From Gracilaria domingensis (taxonomy: Eukaryota; Rhodophyta; Florideophyceae; Gracilariales; Gracilariaceae): a stretch of 64,000 nt of DNA. Where the stretch lies: contig VCMS01000037.1 in assembly GCA_022539475.1 (NCBI GenBank), positions 278,364 to 342,363 of the forward strand. The letters run 5' to 3'. The number at the start of each line of letters is the position of its first letter. Positions within the stretch are counted from its first letter, which is position 1. The position numbers and the translations under genes are program-made. This document shows, in pieces, positions 1-9,279 of the stretch. The notes beneath the pieces were generated by a model. That model was not told where the DNA came from. It ran no database searches and worked only from the letters and a program-made list of their open reading frames with translations.

Positions 1-3000
1 TCCGGGACGGCTTTCGATTGACGAAGTACGCGTGAAATCCCTCAAGAGGCTAAGCATCCGAGGACGCAGACGGAACTCCGATCTTTTCTCGGCTTGTGCA
101 ATGTGTATCGCCGCTTCATTCCGAACTTTGCGGATATCGCTGCACCTCTGAACGAGCTTCTTCGCAAAGGCCAGCCAGTCGATCTGGAAGAATTCGACAA
201 CCGCAAGGTCGCGGCTTTCTCGTCGCTCGTGGACGCGGTGACATCGCCACCTGTTTTATCCCTGCCTAGGGCTGGTTTGCCATATGCAGTAGATACGGAT
301 GCGAGCGACTACCAAGTCGGCTGTGCCCTATTCCAGACCACCAATGATGGCGAGCGATTGCCAATTGGGTATTGGTCAAGGAGCCTCAACGTTCACGAGA
401 GGAATTACTCGGTATCCGAGAAGGAGTGCTTGGCAGTTGTCTGGGCGTTACAGACACTGCGGCCCTATCTTATGGGGACCCGCTTCATTGTCCATACCGA
501 TCATTCGGCATTACGCTGGCTACTCTCTATAGCAGAGCCATCTGGCCGCTTGATGCGGTGGAGACTTCGCTTGTCGGAATTCGACTTCGAAATCCGTTAC
601 AAGAAAGGACTCCTGAACACTCAGGCTGATGCACTGTCCCGCTTGGAAACAGCGGCTGAAGCTGCGCCAGTCGATGATCTGGAGATACCGTGCTTCCTCG
701 TGGAAGACGGCTCGAGCGATGCCGATGAAGAATCGGAAGGATGGGACATCTACGATGCTGTTTTAGCCGTGTCTGACACGAAACCCGAACCGGGCTCTTT
801 CGTACCGATCAAGCCGGAGGAACTCATCCGGGAGCAGCACACCGACCGTTTTTGTACGGAGATTCGTAGTCGCCTAAACGGTGGAGCACAGTTGCCTTTC
901 GTCGAGAACGACCAAGGATTTCTAATCCGAACCGTCGGAAACAGGCCACAGATTGTGGTTCCGCACTCACTTCAGTCACGAGTACTGCATTTGTCGCACT
1001 ACGCGAAGTTGTCAGCCCACCCTGGTGGCAGGAAGTTGTACTACACCTTACGGAAGGACTTTTACTGGCCAGCAATGGCTTTCGACGCGTATGCCACTGT
1101 TCGTGGATGTTCTGACTGCGCGAAGAACCGCGTCAAGCTGCGGAAGTACTCCAAGAAGTTGGTACTCTTCCCTGCCAGGGCTCCACTTGAATTCGTGGCA
1201 ATTGACTTGCTCGGCGAGTTTATCCGCACTCGCCGGGGAAACCGGTTTCTACTTGTGATCACCGACCGTTTTTCTAAACTGGTACGGACTGTGCCTTTGA
1301 CGAAGGTTACCGCCAGTGCGGTCGCCCAAGCTTTCGTTACACACTGGGTTTTTGTCTACGGACCGCCGATTGACCTGTTATCGGACAATGGACCGCAGTT
1401 TACGGCTAAGTTCTTTCAGGACGTTTGCCGCATCTTGCGGATCCAAAACTGGTTTACGACAACATACCACCCCCAGAGTAATGGGCAGGTTGAACGTTTT
1501 AACCGCACAATGCTCAATGCATTACGGACATTCGTTGCCGAACATCCGTCGGAGTGGGATCAATACACCGATGCGGTGACATATGCCTACAATACGCAGG
1601 TTCATCGCACTACTCAGATCTCGCCGTTCGAGCTTGTGCTATCACGCGTTCCACCTTCGGTGGCTATCGAGCCACAGCCAACTTTGGATAAGTTCCCCTC
1701 GCCTCGTCTACACAGGGACGCCTGGAAGGCCTGGCTTAAGAACATCATTCCTACAGTTAGGCAAAACATCGATAAGGCACAAGCCGCGTACAAGCGGAAT
1801 TTCGACGCACGAATGCGCAGGGATGCCCCTCAGATCAGGGAAGGTAACTACGCCTTCCTACGGAAGGAATACTATAACCCGGAAAAGGAGAAGAGGCATA
1901 AGCTCTCTCCTATCGCGGACGGCCCCTACAGGGTTATTTCTATCACCGATACAACGGTTGTCCTCGATATTGAGGGTGAACACGAGCGTTTTTCGCGCGA
2001 TCGCGTAACGCCTGCGCCACAGCCTGTTCGTCAGGAAAAGCAACCGGAAACGCCGGACAGCGCTACGCCTACTGTGGACCAAGCCGCGACAGCGGGAGAG
2101 CGCGCTTCGTTGTCAGTCCTGCCGCATCCTAGCCGCGGACTTGCTGATTTGCCGGCAAAGCCGGAAGCTAACCCGCCAGTCTCGAACGCCGCACATGTCC
2201 ACACGCGGATACTGGCCCCTCAGGGGATACTCACCACCACCCCCGACGCTCCAACTGAGAAGGGGGAGGAGGAGGTAAGTCGCTCGATTTCGTTGTCGCC
2301 GTCGTCGACGGAAGTGCCTTTGCAGGCCTCCGGGCCGCACGCAAGTCGTGGTGAAAGCACGCGGACGCGCGACGTACAGCCGAAGATTCGGAAAGAAGCG
2401 AGAAACGCGCAGTCATCGCGGAAGCCTAAAGAGGAACGCACCACTTCGGTGGAGCACGAAGCCGGAGAACCGGAAGAACACCAGGATGTAGCTGCTGCAG
2501 AAGTCGCCGCTTCGCCCACGGATAGCACTGTACGGCCGTCACAGACGGAAGGACAAGAGCCTGCCCCAGCTGTGCAGCGTGAGACCGGTACGCCGGAAAA
2601 GAGGGTGGTAACCACCGCAGCAGCCACGTCGAATGCGGAAAGTACATGCCCGCCGCAGTCGGAGCCCGGCAGCGGCAGCGCACTCGCGTCAAAAGAAGCC
2701 GGAAGACCGGAAAAGAAGCCTGTCCAGAAAGACCGTGTTGTTACGGCAGACCCGATTTCGGGAGATTTTATTGAAGCATCGAGTGATGAAGCCGTTGAAA
2801 ACACGGAGGCAACCGCCGCAACAGCAGGCCGACATGCCACAGTAGGTGGGCAGCAGCCCAACGCTGCACACGCGCGCACGCTGCGCCAAGTGTCTGGCTT
2901 CGCCGGCGATCCGCCTCCAGTGGAGGGTGACAACACACGAGCCGGGCACGTGCCCGCTGTAAGGATTGCGGCCGCCGGAAACGGAAATTCCGAATTTGAA

Positions 3001-3603
3001 TCGGCAACGCACAGCCGTGCAACGGCGCAGGCCCCACCGCCAGCAATGCTTGGCAAGGCGTCGCCTCGGCACGTGCCACGGCACCACTCGCTGGCACACC
3101 GCATTGCGGACCGTTCACCCTCACTTCGGGAGATCTTGCCGGAACGCCGGAAGCTCGCTATTCGAGAACACCGAAGCTCGGTAACAGCCCGACAATACGG
3201 GAAGGAAAGCCAGAACTCTGGAAGCCGGAATGACATGGAAACACCATGGTCAAAATGGCTCTCGCCTGGCGTACAGGATGTCTTGCCGTCAGGACGGAAG
3301 CCGAAAGTAACCAATGAAGCCCACGACGGGAGAGGTAACAACGACACCTCGAGAGAGGATACATCGACAAAGCCGCATCCTGCGCGGAAGGTCCTCGATG
3401 AGGAGTATGTCATTGACCGTCTGATAAGTCACGGCTACGCCCCTGACGGGGAACTACTGTATCGAGTCCGTTGGTACGGCTACGCCTCTTCAGAGGATAC
3501 GCACGAGCCCATTGAGCACTTGCCTCGCTCGAAGGTCTTGCAGTACCACCGTCGCACACGGACACCGATACCGGCTACGCTGGACAAGGCCCAAGTGGGT
3601 TGA
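1..3603 (+). CDS. Retrotransposon pol polyprotein (RNase H-integrase-chromodomain), 5' partial
   Basis: This is the polyprotein that copies the element RNA and integrates the DNA in the nucleus. In the open frame from base 94 onward, RNase H spans about residues 60-183, with acidic residues D67/D69, E109, D136 and D179. The integrase zinc-binding H2C2 is H302, H309, C339, C342. The integrase core catalytic triad is D371, D431, E467, and the GPY/F module is at 610-612. From about 640 to 1105 the protein is a disordered P/E/A/T-rich linker of unusual length. A chromodomain follows (about 1110-1155, aromatic-rich, ending in a WYGY-type strand and helix), expected to steer integration to marked chromatin. 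Upstream of base 94 the frame is broken near base 47, and the TTG at 94 is not a real start. A splice-donor-like AG|GTAAGT sits at 2273-2280. Confidence 0.9.
2256..2268 (+). repeat. Polypurine-tract-like motif, copy 1 (inside pol)
   Basis: TGAGAAGGGGGAG, also found at 3974 and 5953. Only the last copy abuts an LTR. This one lies inside the coding region of the disordered linker. Confidence 0.6.
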
Positions 3604-4113
3604 CCACCCACGTCTCTATTGAGCACAGCCGTCCCAGACGGAATATGCCGCCTCATGCGGACAGTATTGCATTACGCAAGAATATGCCGCGTCAAGCGGA
3701 TGCAACTTGAAGTTAACTCGAGATCACTCAGTCGCCTCAGGCGGACCAGGCCGCTCTAAGCGGACAGCTTTTTGCTGAACAAACATGCCGCGAAATGCGG
3801 AAGCCACTTACAGTGGAGAAGAAGATAAAGAAGAAAGAAGCCTAAGAAGAAGGAGAAGAAGCCAGGACACTGGAAGGAAGACTAAGAAGTTTTATCGCTA
3901 CAGCCGCTTGTGCGGAAAAGTTACCCCTCTCTTGTGGGCCATTCGCAACAGCCTCAAACGAGGTATTGCCCACTGAGAAGGGGGAGAGCAAGACGAAGAG
4001 TTTGAGCCAAGCCAGCACGGCTGGAGAAGTTTACCTCTAACTATTGAGTCGCCCCTCATCATCGGGGTCTATCGCGGACTACCGTAGCCCGTAGGGGATC
4101 GCGAGCCGGGGAA
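3604..4113 (+). other. Hairpin-rich spacer between pol and the antisense ORF
   Basis: No gene is supported here. The spacer holds a series of small perfect hairpins, mostly CCGC-N4/5-GCGG or CCGT-N5-ACGG, each followed by A, at 3629-3641, 3648-3660, 3687-3699, 3751-3763, 3787-3799 and 3904-3915. It also holds the second polypurine-like motif at 3974-3987. It belongs to the retrotransposon. Confidence 0.7.
3974..3987 (+). repeat. Polypurine-tract-like motif, copy 2
   Basis: TGAGAAGGGGGAGA, identical over 14 bp to the tract that precedes the 3' LTR at 5953-5966. It sits between pol and the antisense ORF, so the antisense-ORF block is bracketed by two identical tracts. Confidence 0.65.
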
Positions 4114-5913
4114 TTACGCGCCGGACGGCCCAGCACCTGGGGTGCCCCCACTACCGGGAGCCCCGGAGAAGCGCTGTGCCGCTATTGCTTGCAACTCCGA
4201 CTCGTCGGTCACCGTATCGGGAACGGCCACTCCCACGCCTCGAAGGAAGTCGCGAATGACCGCCGCTCGCGGAGTGAGAGAAGAACTGCCGCCCACGGCG
4301 GATGCTACATCCTGAGCCCACGGGCCGGTCGGAGCGGGAGCCGCTACAGCGGGTGGGTCAACGATCACGACTTCGTCGTCATCTCCCGTAGTGTCGGGCT
4401 CCGAGGCAACCCCCACTGGGCTCCCCTCATCCATGGGACTTCCTCCCTCTGCAGGGTCATCACCGTCATCGTCGACGTATACGAACCCACGCGGGTGCCT
4501 TTCCGGGATATATCGCTCCTCTCGGCGGCGACCAGCCGCCTCAGCGGGACCAATTACCTCCCAAATCCATGGGTCAAAGTATACGAAGTCGCCGGCGTTG
4601 ACGTTCCGTCCGGGAGAACGGTCCGACTGCCGACGGACCCCGTCGGAAACCTGACTAGCAGGCACCTCATTCCAGTCAATCTGGTCAATGACGTCCACCA
4701 ACGCGGTGGCTTCGCGCGCATTGCGGACCGAGCCGAGCACTTCGGAGAGATCCAACGCTCGGATCGCTTGCCGGATGAGTTCCGGGATGAACCAAACTCG
4801 GTACGAATCATATGCCTCGATGAGGAGGAAAGCCGCAACGCGGACGGTCCATTCTGTTGCCAGGATGCTCCACAGGCCGCGAGGCGGATCGTTCATGAAG
4901 TACGAGCCTATGTAAGTTAGGCAGGGCGGTAGCTCTACGTGACACCCTCGTGGGACTTCGACCGCAGGCCAGAATGACGGCAGCGGCAGGTATCGCCCAG
5001 TATGGGAGTGACGCGCAATGCGTTCCACCTCCGTGCACTGGTACGGCACCAGTACCCCGAAGCGGGAACGCCATTTCCTCTCGAAGCGGAGGCCTTCATG
5101 AAATTGAGACCGTCCAGGACGGCGAAGGAACCGGAACTCGGCGCGAAGGATCGGCCGCGCCCACAGGATCAACTCCTGCTGCGGCTGAACGGTATCCGAA
5201 TATCGGTCAATTTCGTCCAACGCGTTGGCTAGATGGTCGCCGTAGCCGACCTCGCCGAAAGTTCGGTAACGTGCCACATCGTACTGGTACTGTGCCGGCA
5301 CCGGATGTTCGTTCGGAGCTCGGAAGTGTCGCGCGTACCCAATGCGGGCCATCTCATTGCGAGCGAATTGTCTCGTCTCGTTTCGACCTACAAACAGGCA
5401 GCTCGGTATAACCGCAACGCGGGCGATCCAGTCCCATGAACGGGTAACGTCAGCAGGAAGCCCACCAGGGAGTTGACCGTCGACAGCGTACGAGTCGACG
5501 AGCTCTGTATCCCGAACGGCTTCGGCGTCAAACCAGGGAGCCTGGGCAAAAAGGAAACTGTGCCGGTGGGGATCCCGGATGCGTAACGCGCCTGCGGTAG
5601 GCCATCCACCCAGCGTAGCTGGCATCTCGGCGTTGAACCAATCCCACACGGGCGCGGGACCAGCCTGAGCTGGAGCGTGATCTTGTCCGGAAGAACCCGG
5701 CTGGGAGGCAGCCGCCGACTGCGGGAGAGGAACAGACCGGAACGGCGGGTTCGATACTTGCATGCGTGCCGTCGAGGACGGAGGGCCGTTCGGTGCGTTG
5801 GACATCGCGGGAGGGCTCGAGATGACGAGGTTCGCTACTGACACCGGAGGTGTTGGTGGCTCCGAACAGTTCTCGGCAGACCCGTCTTGGGAGACTTCCT
5901 TATATACCTCCAT
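4114..5913 (-). CDS. Antisense accessory ORF of the retrotransposon, unknown function
   Basis: A 599-residue ORF, ATG at 5913 and TAA at 4114-4116, transcribed against pol and lying between pol and the 3' LTR. I do not recognise a domain. The N-terminal 90 residues are P/S/A-rich. Residues about 90-420 are W/Y/F/R-rich and look globular. The C-terminus is acidic and then G/A/P-rich. There is no signal peptide and no obvious membrane segment. Antisense ORFs in this position are known in plant Tat/Ogre-type Ty3/gypsy elements, which gives a precedent for position but not for sequence. The long open frame through GC-rich DNA and the non-random aromatic content argue for coding, but GC-rich DNA can hold chance ORFs. 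Confidence 0.6.
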   Translation of the reverse strand: MEVYKEVSQDGSAENCSEPPTPPVSVANLVISSPPAMSNAPNGPPSSTARMQVSNPPFRSVPLPQSAAASQPGSSGQDHAPAQAGPAPVWDWFNAEMPATLGGWPTAGALRIRDPHRHSFLFAQAPWFDAEAVRDTELVDSYAVDGQLPGGLPADVTRSWDWIARVAVIPSCLFVGRNETRQFARNEMARIGYARHFRAPNEHPVPAQYQYDVARYRTFGEVGYGDHLANALDEIDRYSDTVQPQQELILWARPILRAEFRFLRRPGRSQFHEGLRFERKWRSRFGVLVPYQCTEVERIARHSHTGRYLPLPSFWPAVEVPRGCHVELPPCLTYIGSYFMNDPPRGLWSILATEWTVRVAAFLLIEAYDSYRVWFIPELIRQAIRALDLSEVLGSVRNAREATALVDVIDQIDWNEVPASQVSDGVRRQSDRSPGRNVNAGDFVYFDPWIWEVIGPAEAAGRRREERYIPERHPRGFVYVDDDGDDPAEGGSPMDEGSPVGVASEPDTTGDDDEVVIVDPPAVAAPAPTGPWAQDVASAVGGSSSLTPRAAVIRDFLRGVGVAVPDTVTDESELQAIAAQRFSGAPGSGGTPGAGPSGA

Positions 5914-5952
5914 CGCGAGGCGTATCGAGCCGACGGAGTCGGTGTCTCAGCC

Positions 5953-5966
5953 TGAGAAGGGGGAGA
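5953..5966 (+). promoter_or_regulatory. Polypurine tract (plus-strand priming site)
   Basis: TGAGAAGGGGGAGA directly precedes the LTR start TGTAGAGC. In LTR retrotransposons this purine run primes plus-strand DNA synthesis, and its position next to the LTR fits that role. Confidence 0.85.
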
Positions 5967-7212
5967 TGTAGAGCAAAACGCCCTTTGTGGGGATGCACCG
6001 AGGTGCTTTTCATAGTTTGTTGATCCGTTACCGGCTGCGACACCTCAGGTTATGAGAGGCTACTGGGGTAGTGCCCCTATTTTGGGGTATGCCTAGGAAG
6101 GGTAGTATTTCTGCACACGTGTGCCAAGTTGGCCCGATCGCGCGGGCCCCGTGGCAAGCATGCCACGGGGGCACACCTGTAGTGTATTGGCCGGCAGCGC
6201 CGGATAGTTAGATATTTTAATTGATATTTTCAAGTGCCGTATATAAGTGGCGGCACTTGCCGCCACTGTACGGGAAGTAAACCTCAACGAGGCCTTTGGC
6301 TCTGATCTTCTTGCCGCTTGCGCACGGTCACCAGCCCCATCCTGGGGAATACCGCCGCAATTCCGGGCTGATCAACCAACCTCCGTCCCTGAGGAGTACT
6401 AATCCGTCGTCACGGCACTTTTCTTATCTATTTTATTGTTGTCATTTCCGTCTTACGGCTTTCGCTACTCTGCCCTACATTGTAGGTTTGTTTTATTTTG
6501 TCTCGGGAGTTTTCCCGCTTATCGCGAGTCAGTGCTCCGCAGTGCGGCTCGCTTGTTGATCTTTTGTCGTCCCATACCGTTGGGCTGGATACCCCCACTC
6601 GCTGTGGCTCGCCGGAACCATCCGGATACCTACGCCGATTCTACCCCTTCTACCTCCGACTGCACGCCCAGATCGGGGCCACCCGGATTTACACCCGGCT
6701 CGTGTTGGCCCTATCGGAGGGTTCTGCCGCTCGACTGCCCTTCACAGGGAGCAGGGCCTGAACACCCTGAGGTGCTCGTCCGCGACGCGGCTTGTTGTTT
6801 TCCCGTCGAGGGTTTTGCACCACAGACTCTAAGGGGGGCGGAAGGAAGAGACGAAGACAACCACGTGGTACCAGGCGCGCGACAAGATCAACTGGAATGG
6901 TCGCGTTTCGCGGTATCGCGCTCCAATGCCACGAGGGATGTAAGGTACGACCGCACATACCGAGGGGGGGGGGGGGGGGGGGGGCGGTACTGCCGCGCGG
7001 GTAATAGCGCTGCAGTGAAGGTGGCGAACCGCGCCGTGCTCCGCGCCGTCTTCGCTTCATCGCGAGACGCGCCGTGCGCCAGGCGACGCGCGCCGACGAC
7101 CGTTTGGAAAAAAGGGCGCCAGACGCTGTGGGAACTTCGCAGCCACTGGGCGTGCCTGTCGGTTGAAGGGGGGTGTGTAGTATAGCTCGGCCGGATCATC
7201 GGGGGCTCTACA
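5967..7212 (+). repeat. 3' LTR, 1246 bp
   Basis: Begins TGTAGAGC and ends GCTCTACA, an 8-bp perfect terminal inverted repeat with the canonical TG...CA ends, and starts right after the polypurine tract. It carries a TATA box at 6240-6247, several perfect stem-loops (6131-6148, 6147-6170, 6191-6203, 6232-6258, 6247-6266) and a run of 21 G at 6964-6984. ORFs inside it are short and not credible. The 5' LTR is outside the window. Confidence 0.85.
6240..6247 (+). promoter_or_regulatory. Putative LTR TATA box, inside a hairpin loop
   Basis: TATATAAG lies about 270 bp into the LTR, in the 11-nt loop of a perfect 8-bp stem (6232-6239 with 6251-6258). A second perfect 8-bp stem (6247-6254 with 6259-6266) overlaps the first, so the two folds exclude each other. 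Placement fits the U3 promoter of an LTR. Confidence 0.6.
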
Positions 7213-7465
7213 AAACCAAGTGGTGACGTCACGGGCTCCCGGGCACGTGTGTCTACTGTACCACGTGGGACGCGCAAGCGCAGGCTTGGACAGGACTAAT
7301 CAGTTTATTTTCAGTAATTTAGAATTAGTATTTACTAGGTAGTGTAGATATGTGGCCGGGGTGGCGCATCACAAATGCACCTCCCTGTGGCACACGTGGC
7401 ATTAGGCCCGTGAGAGCCGGAGGGGCGCTCGGGGGTGTTAAACCCCCCGAGACGCCAAACTCCCA
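7213..7465. other. Intergenic, no gene seen
   Basis: No credible ORF. It contains a GC-rich inverted repeat around 7417-7443 (CTCGGGGG and CCCCCGAG arms). Confidence 0.6.
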
Positions 7466-7545
7466 CACCAGATGGTAAAGTCAAGCACCAACTAGGCTAA
7501 GTTCACACCAGCTCGGTTCTACAGTCACCAACTGGTAAGTCCAGT
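7466..7545. repeat. Four contiguous 20-bp degenerate tandem units, each starting CACCA
   Basis: Units at 7466-7485, 7486-7505, 7506-7525 and 7526-7545 are exactly 20 bp. All begin with CACCA; the rest is a diverged pattern around (A/G)NTNGG...AAGT. It lies about 260 bp upstream of the decayed recombinase gene. It is not a CRISPR because there are no spacers. Confidence 0.55.
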
Positions 7546-7764
7546 GGACCTCTAATAGTTTTGCTGACCTCGAGGGTTGTGCGCGTCTGCCACACACCAG
7601 TGCAGGCGTATTTACCACTTGGTCACCGTGCACTATAGGCAACGGCGGGTGCTGCCGACCTATTAGGTGTCACGCGTTTCACTCCTCCGCAGAGTCGAGC
7701 CCGCGCAGGGCTCCTCACTAGCAGCTCGCACCGATCGGTTATACCACACTACAAGAGGGCATAA

Positions 7765-8586
7765 TCACTTCTTACAAACAGCCGTTGCCTCGTCGTACAC
7801 GCCGCTATGCTGTTCAACAAACGGAGATGGAACACGCAGTTTGCGCGAGAGAAGGTGCTTCGAAGCGTGTTAAAGTACATTAATGCTACGTCGAAGGAGA
7901 TCTACGTCTGGAACCGGACTCAAATAGGTGAGAAAAACAATGTGTATCAGGCTTTTATGGATTTTCTCCACATCATTACTCGTTTCCGTAAGCCGCATGA
8001 AAATTTCTTCTGTGCCATCAACTATCGTGCGGGGAAGCTGCATCTGTTCTTCAAGAGACAGAACATTAGTGCTAACACATGGACGCGCTATGTTATGGAA
8101 GCGTTTTTCTGTAACAATATGGAATGAGTTGGACTACGGAACGCTATGACAATGCATAGTATTCGTAAAACTGTTATCACTAGTCTTTTTTTATCTAGAA
8201 ACAGTAATGCAAACGTTGCGTTGCATTGTTAGCATCAAGATCATCGATCGTTTGCGGCTTATACCAATTTTTGTGGTAATTTGGGGTAGCGCCAGCAAAG
8301 TGGCATACTTGGAGAGTTTGAAAAAGGTAATGAAGGTGGAAAGCTGGTATCTATCAAAAAGAGTGATGCGGCAGAAGAGAGTACAGTTGTTTTCAATGCT
8401 ACGCGTAATGATGAAGAAGGAAAGAAGAGCAATGTGCAAGAATGGAAGAGGCGTCAAAATCTGGAGGAAGAAAATTGTAGTTTGGCTGGTTATGACGTTG
8501 TTGCAAGGTTTGTATTCCAGAATCATGGTAATATGGGCAAAAACGTTAGGCAAAACGTTTACAGAAAAGGCTCAGGACTGAACTGA
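7765..8586 (+). pseudogene. Decayed tyrosine recombinase (Crypton/DIRS-like), C-terminal part
   Basis: One frame reads protein-like from about 7765 to the TGA at 8584-8586, but is cut by in-frame stops at 8125-8127, 8230-8232 and 8287-8289. Around 8150-8280 it shows the C-terminal signature of tyrosine recombinases: an HSIRKT box (the H-x-x-R motif), a basic HRS element about 30 residues on, and a tyrosine in AAYTNF. After the third stop the frame continues as a hydrophilic tail of about 100 codons with normal amino-acid composition. No catalytic N-terminal arginine could be placed with confidence. Three isolated nonsense codons with the frame otherwise intact indicate a recently dead gene. 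The exact class is uncertain. Confidence 0.55.
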
Positions 8587-9168
8587 GGCGGAGAGCTTTG
8601 GTGGCGAAGGCTGAAGACTGAAGCTGGGAGAAGATTTAAACCACTGTTTCTCACTGTCTTCGATGTCAGAGCACCTTTGGTGAACTACTTAATTTGTGAA
8701 TAAAATTGAGACTATTTTCTTGTGATGTCAAGCTCACCCCAGGAGCTTGACATTCAATGTCAAGCTCGCCTCGATCCATGTTAGGCTTGGTCTTGTTTGA
8801 CAAGTTTGTGTCGGCGTTGCGGGGGCGCACAAGTGGCGCCCCCCATTGCGGCGCCTTGCGCCAAATAAAATGCACGACCATTTCGGCGAGTGTCCGACTC
8901 GTTGGAGGTCAAGGTGTGCACGATAACAATCCCCTCTGCTCACCCCGCGCCACCGCGTTCAATAGTTTCTCAGCTTCGAAGAAAAACGGTGGTGGTCTTC
9001 CTGCTTTTGTTTTTAATTCTTTTTTTCTGATCCACAATATCATATGGCGGGTACTGGTACACTACCTCTCCATCGCAGCCACTGACCACCATTCACTGAA
9101 TGGCATTCAGTACACGCACCTTTGTACCGTCCAAAAAAAGGCTAATTTTGGAAACGGTTCAATTCTGG
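8587..9168. other. Intergenic repeat-rich DNA
   Basis: No credible gene. The 11-mer ATGTCAAGCTC occurs at 8725-8735, inverted at 8743-8753 and direct again at 8757-8767. Sequence at about 9058-9131 matches about 17533-17590 upstream of the second channel gene, so it may mark the left edge of the segmental duplication. Confidence 0.6.
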
Positions 9169-9279
9169 ACAGATATTGGATTGAGTAAGTCTGGCCAAAC
9201 TTATTTAAAGAACTTTGACTTTGTCAAAGTCAAAGTTCTTTAAATAAATTTGGCCAGACTTACTCAATCCAATATCTGT
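9169..9279. repeat. 111-bp near-perfect palindrome
   Basis: Arms of 55 nt (9169-9223 and 9225-9279) around a single central base at 9224. By eye there is one mismatch (9200 against 9248). It could extrude as a cruciform, or fold as a snap-back RNA if transcribed. Confidence 0.9.

Larger units (their letters stand above)
1..7212 (+). mobile_element. Ty3/gypsy chromovirus LTR retrotransposon, 3' part (5' end outside window)
   Basis: The window opens inside the reverse-transcriptase/RNase H region. It continues through RNase H, integrase and a C-terminal chromodomain, then a 2.36-kb region with an antisense ORF, a polypurine tract and a 3' LTR. Order RT-RH-IN plus chromodomain is the diagnostic layout of the Ty3/gypsy chromoviruses. 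The 5' LTR, gag and protease lie before the window. The first bases after the LTR are AAACC, so any target-site duplication would have to be compared with sequence outside the window. At the very start the reverse-transcriptase C-terminal motif is split between two frames, with a stop at 19-21, which points to a frameshift near base 47. This copy may therefore be inactive. Confidence 0.9.

Noticed and set aside
2220-3413. 397-codon ORF on the minus strand across the pol linker
   Set aside because: It is the complement of the GC-rich, stop-poor linker region of pol and has no domain.
6436-7185. 249-codon plus-strand ORF inside the LTR
   Set aside because: It runs through the G21 tract and the LTR regulatory hairpins, and has skewed composition and no family features.
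7466-7545. CRISPR-like array
   Set aside because: Units are contiguous with no spacers, and the DNA is eukaryotic.
8207-8581. 124-codon plus-strand ORF
   Set aside because: It is out of frame with the recombinase-like frame, which shows normal composition and the family motifs.
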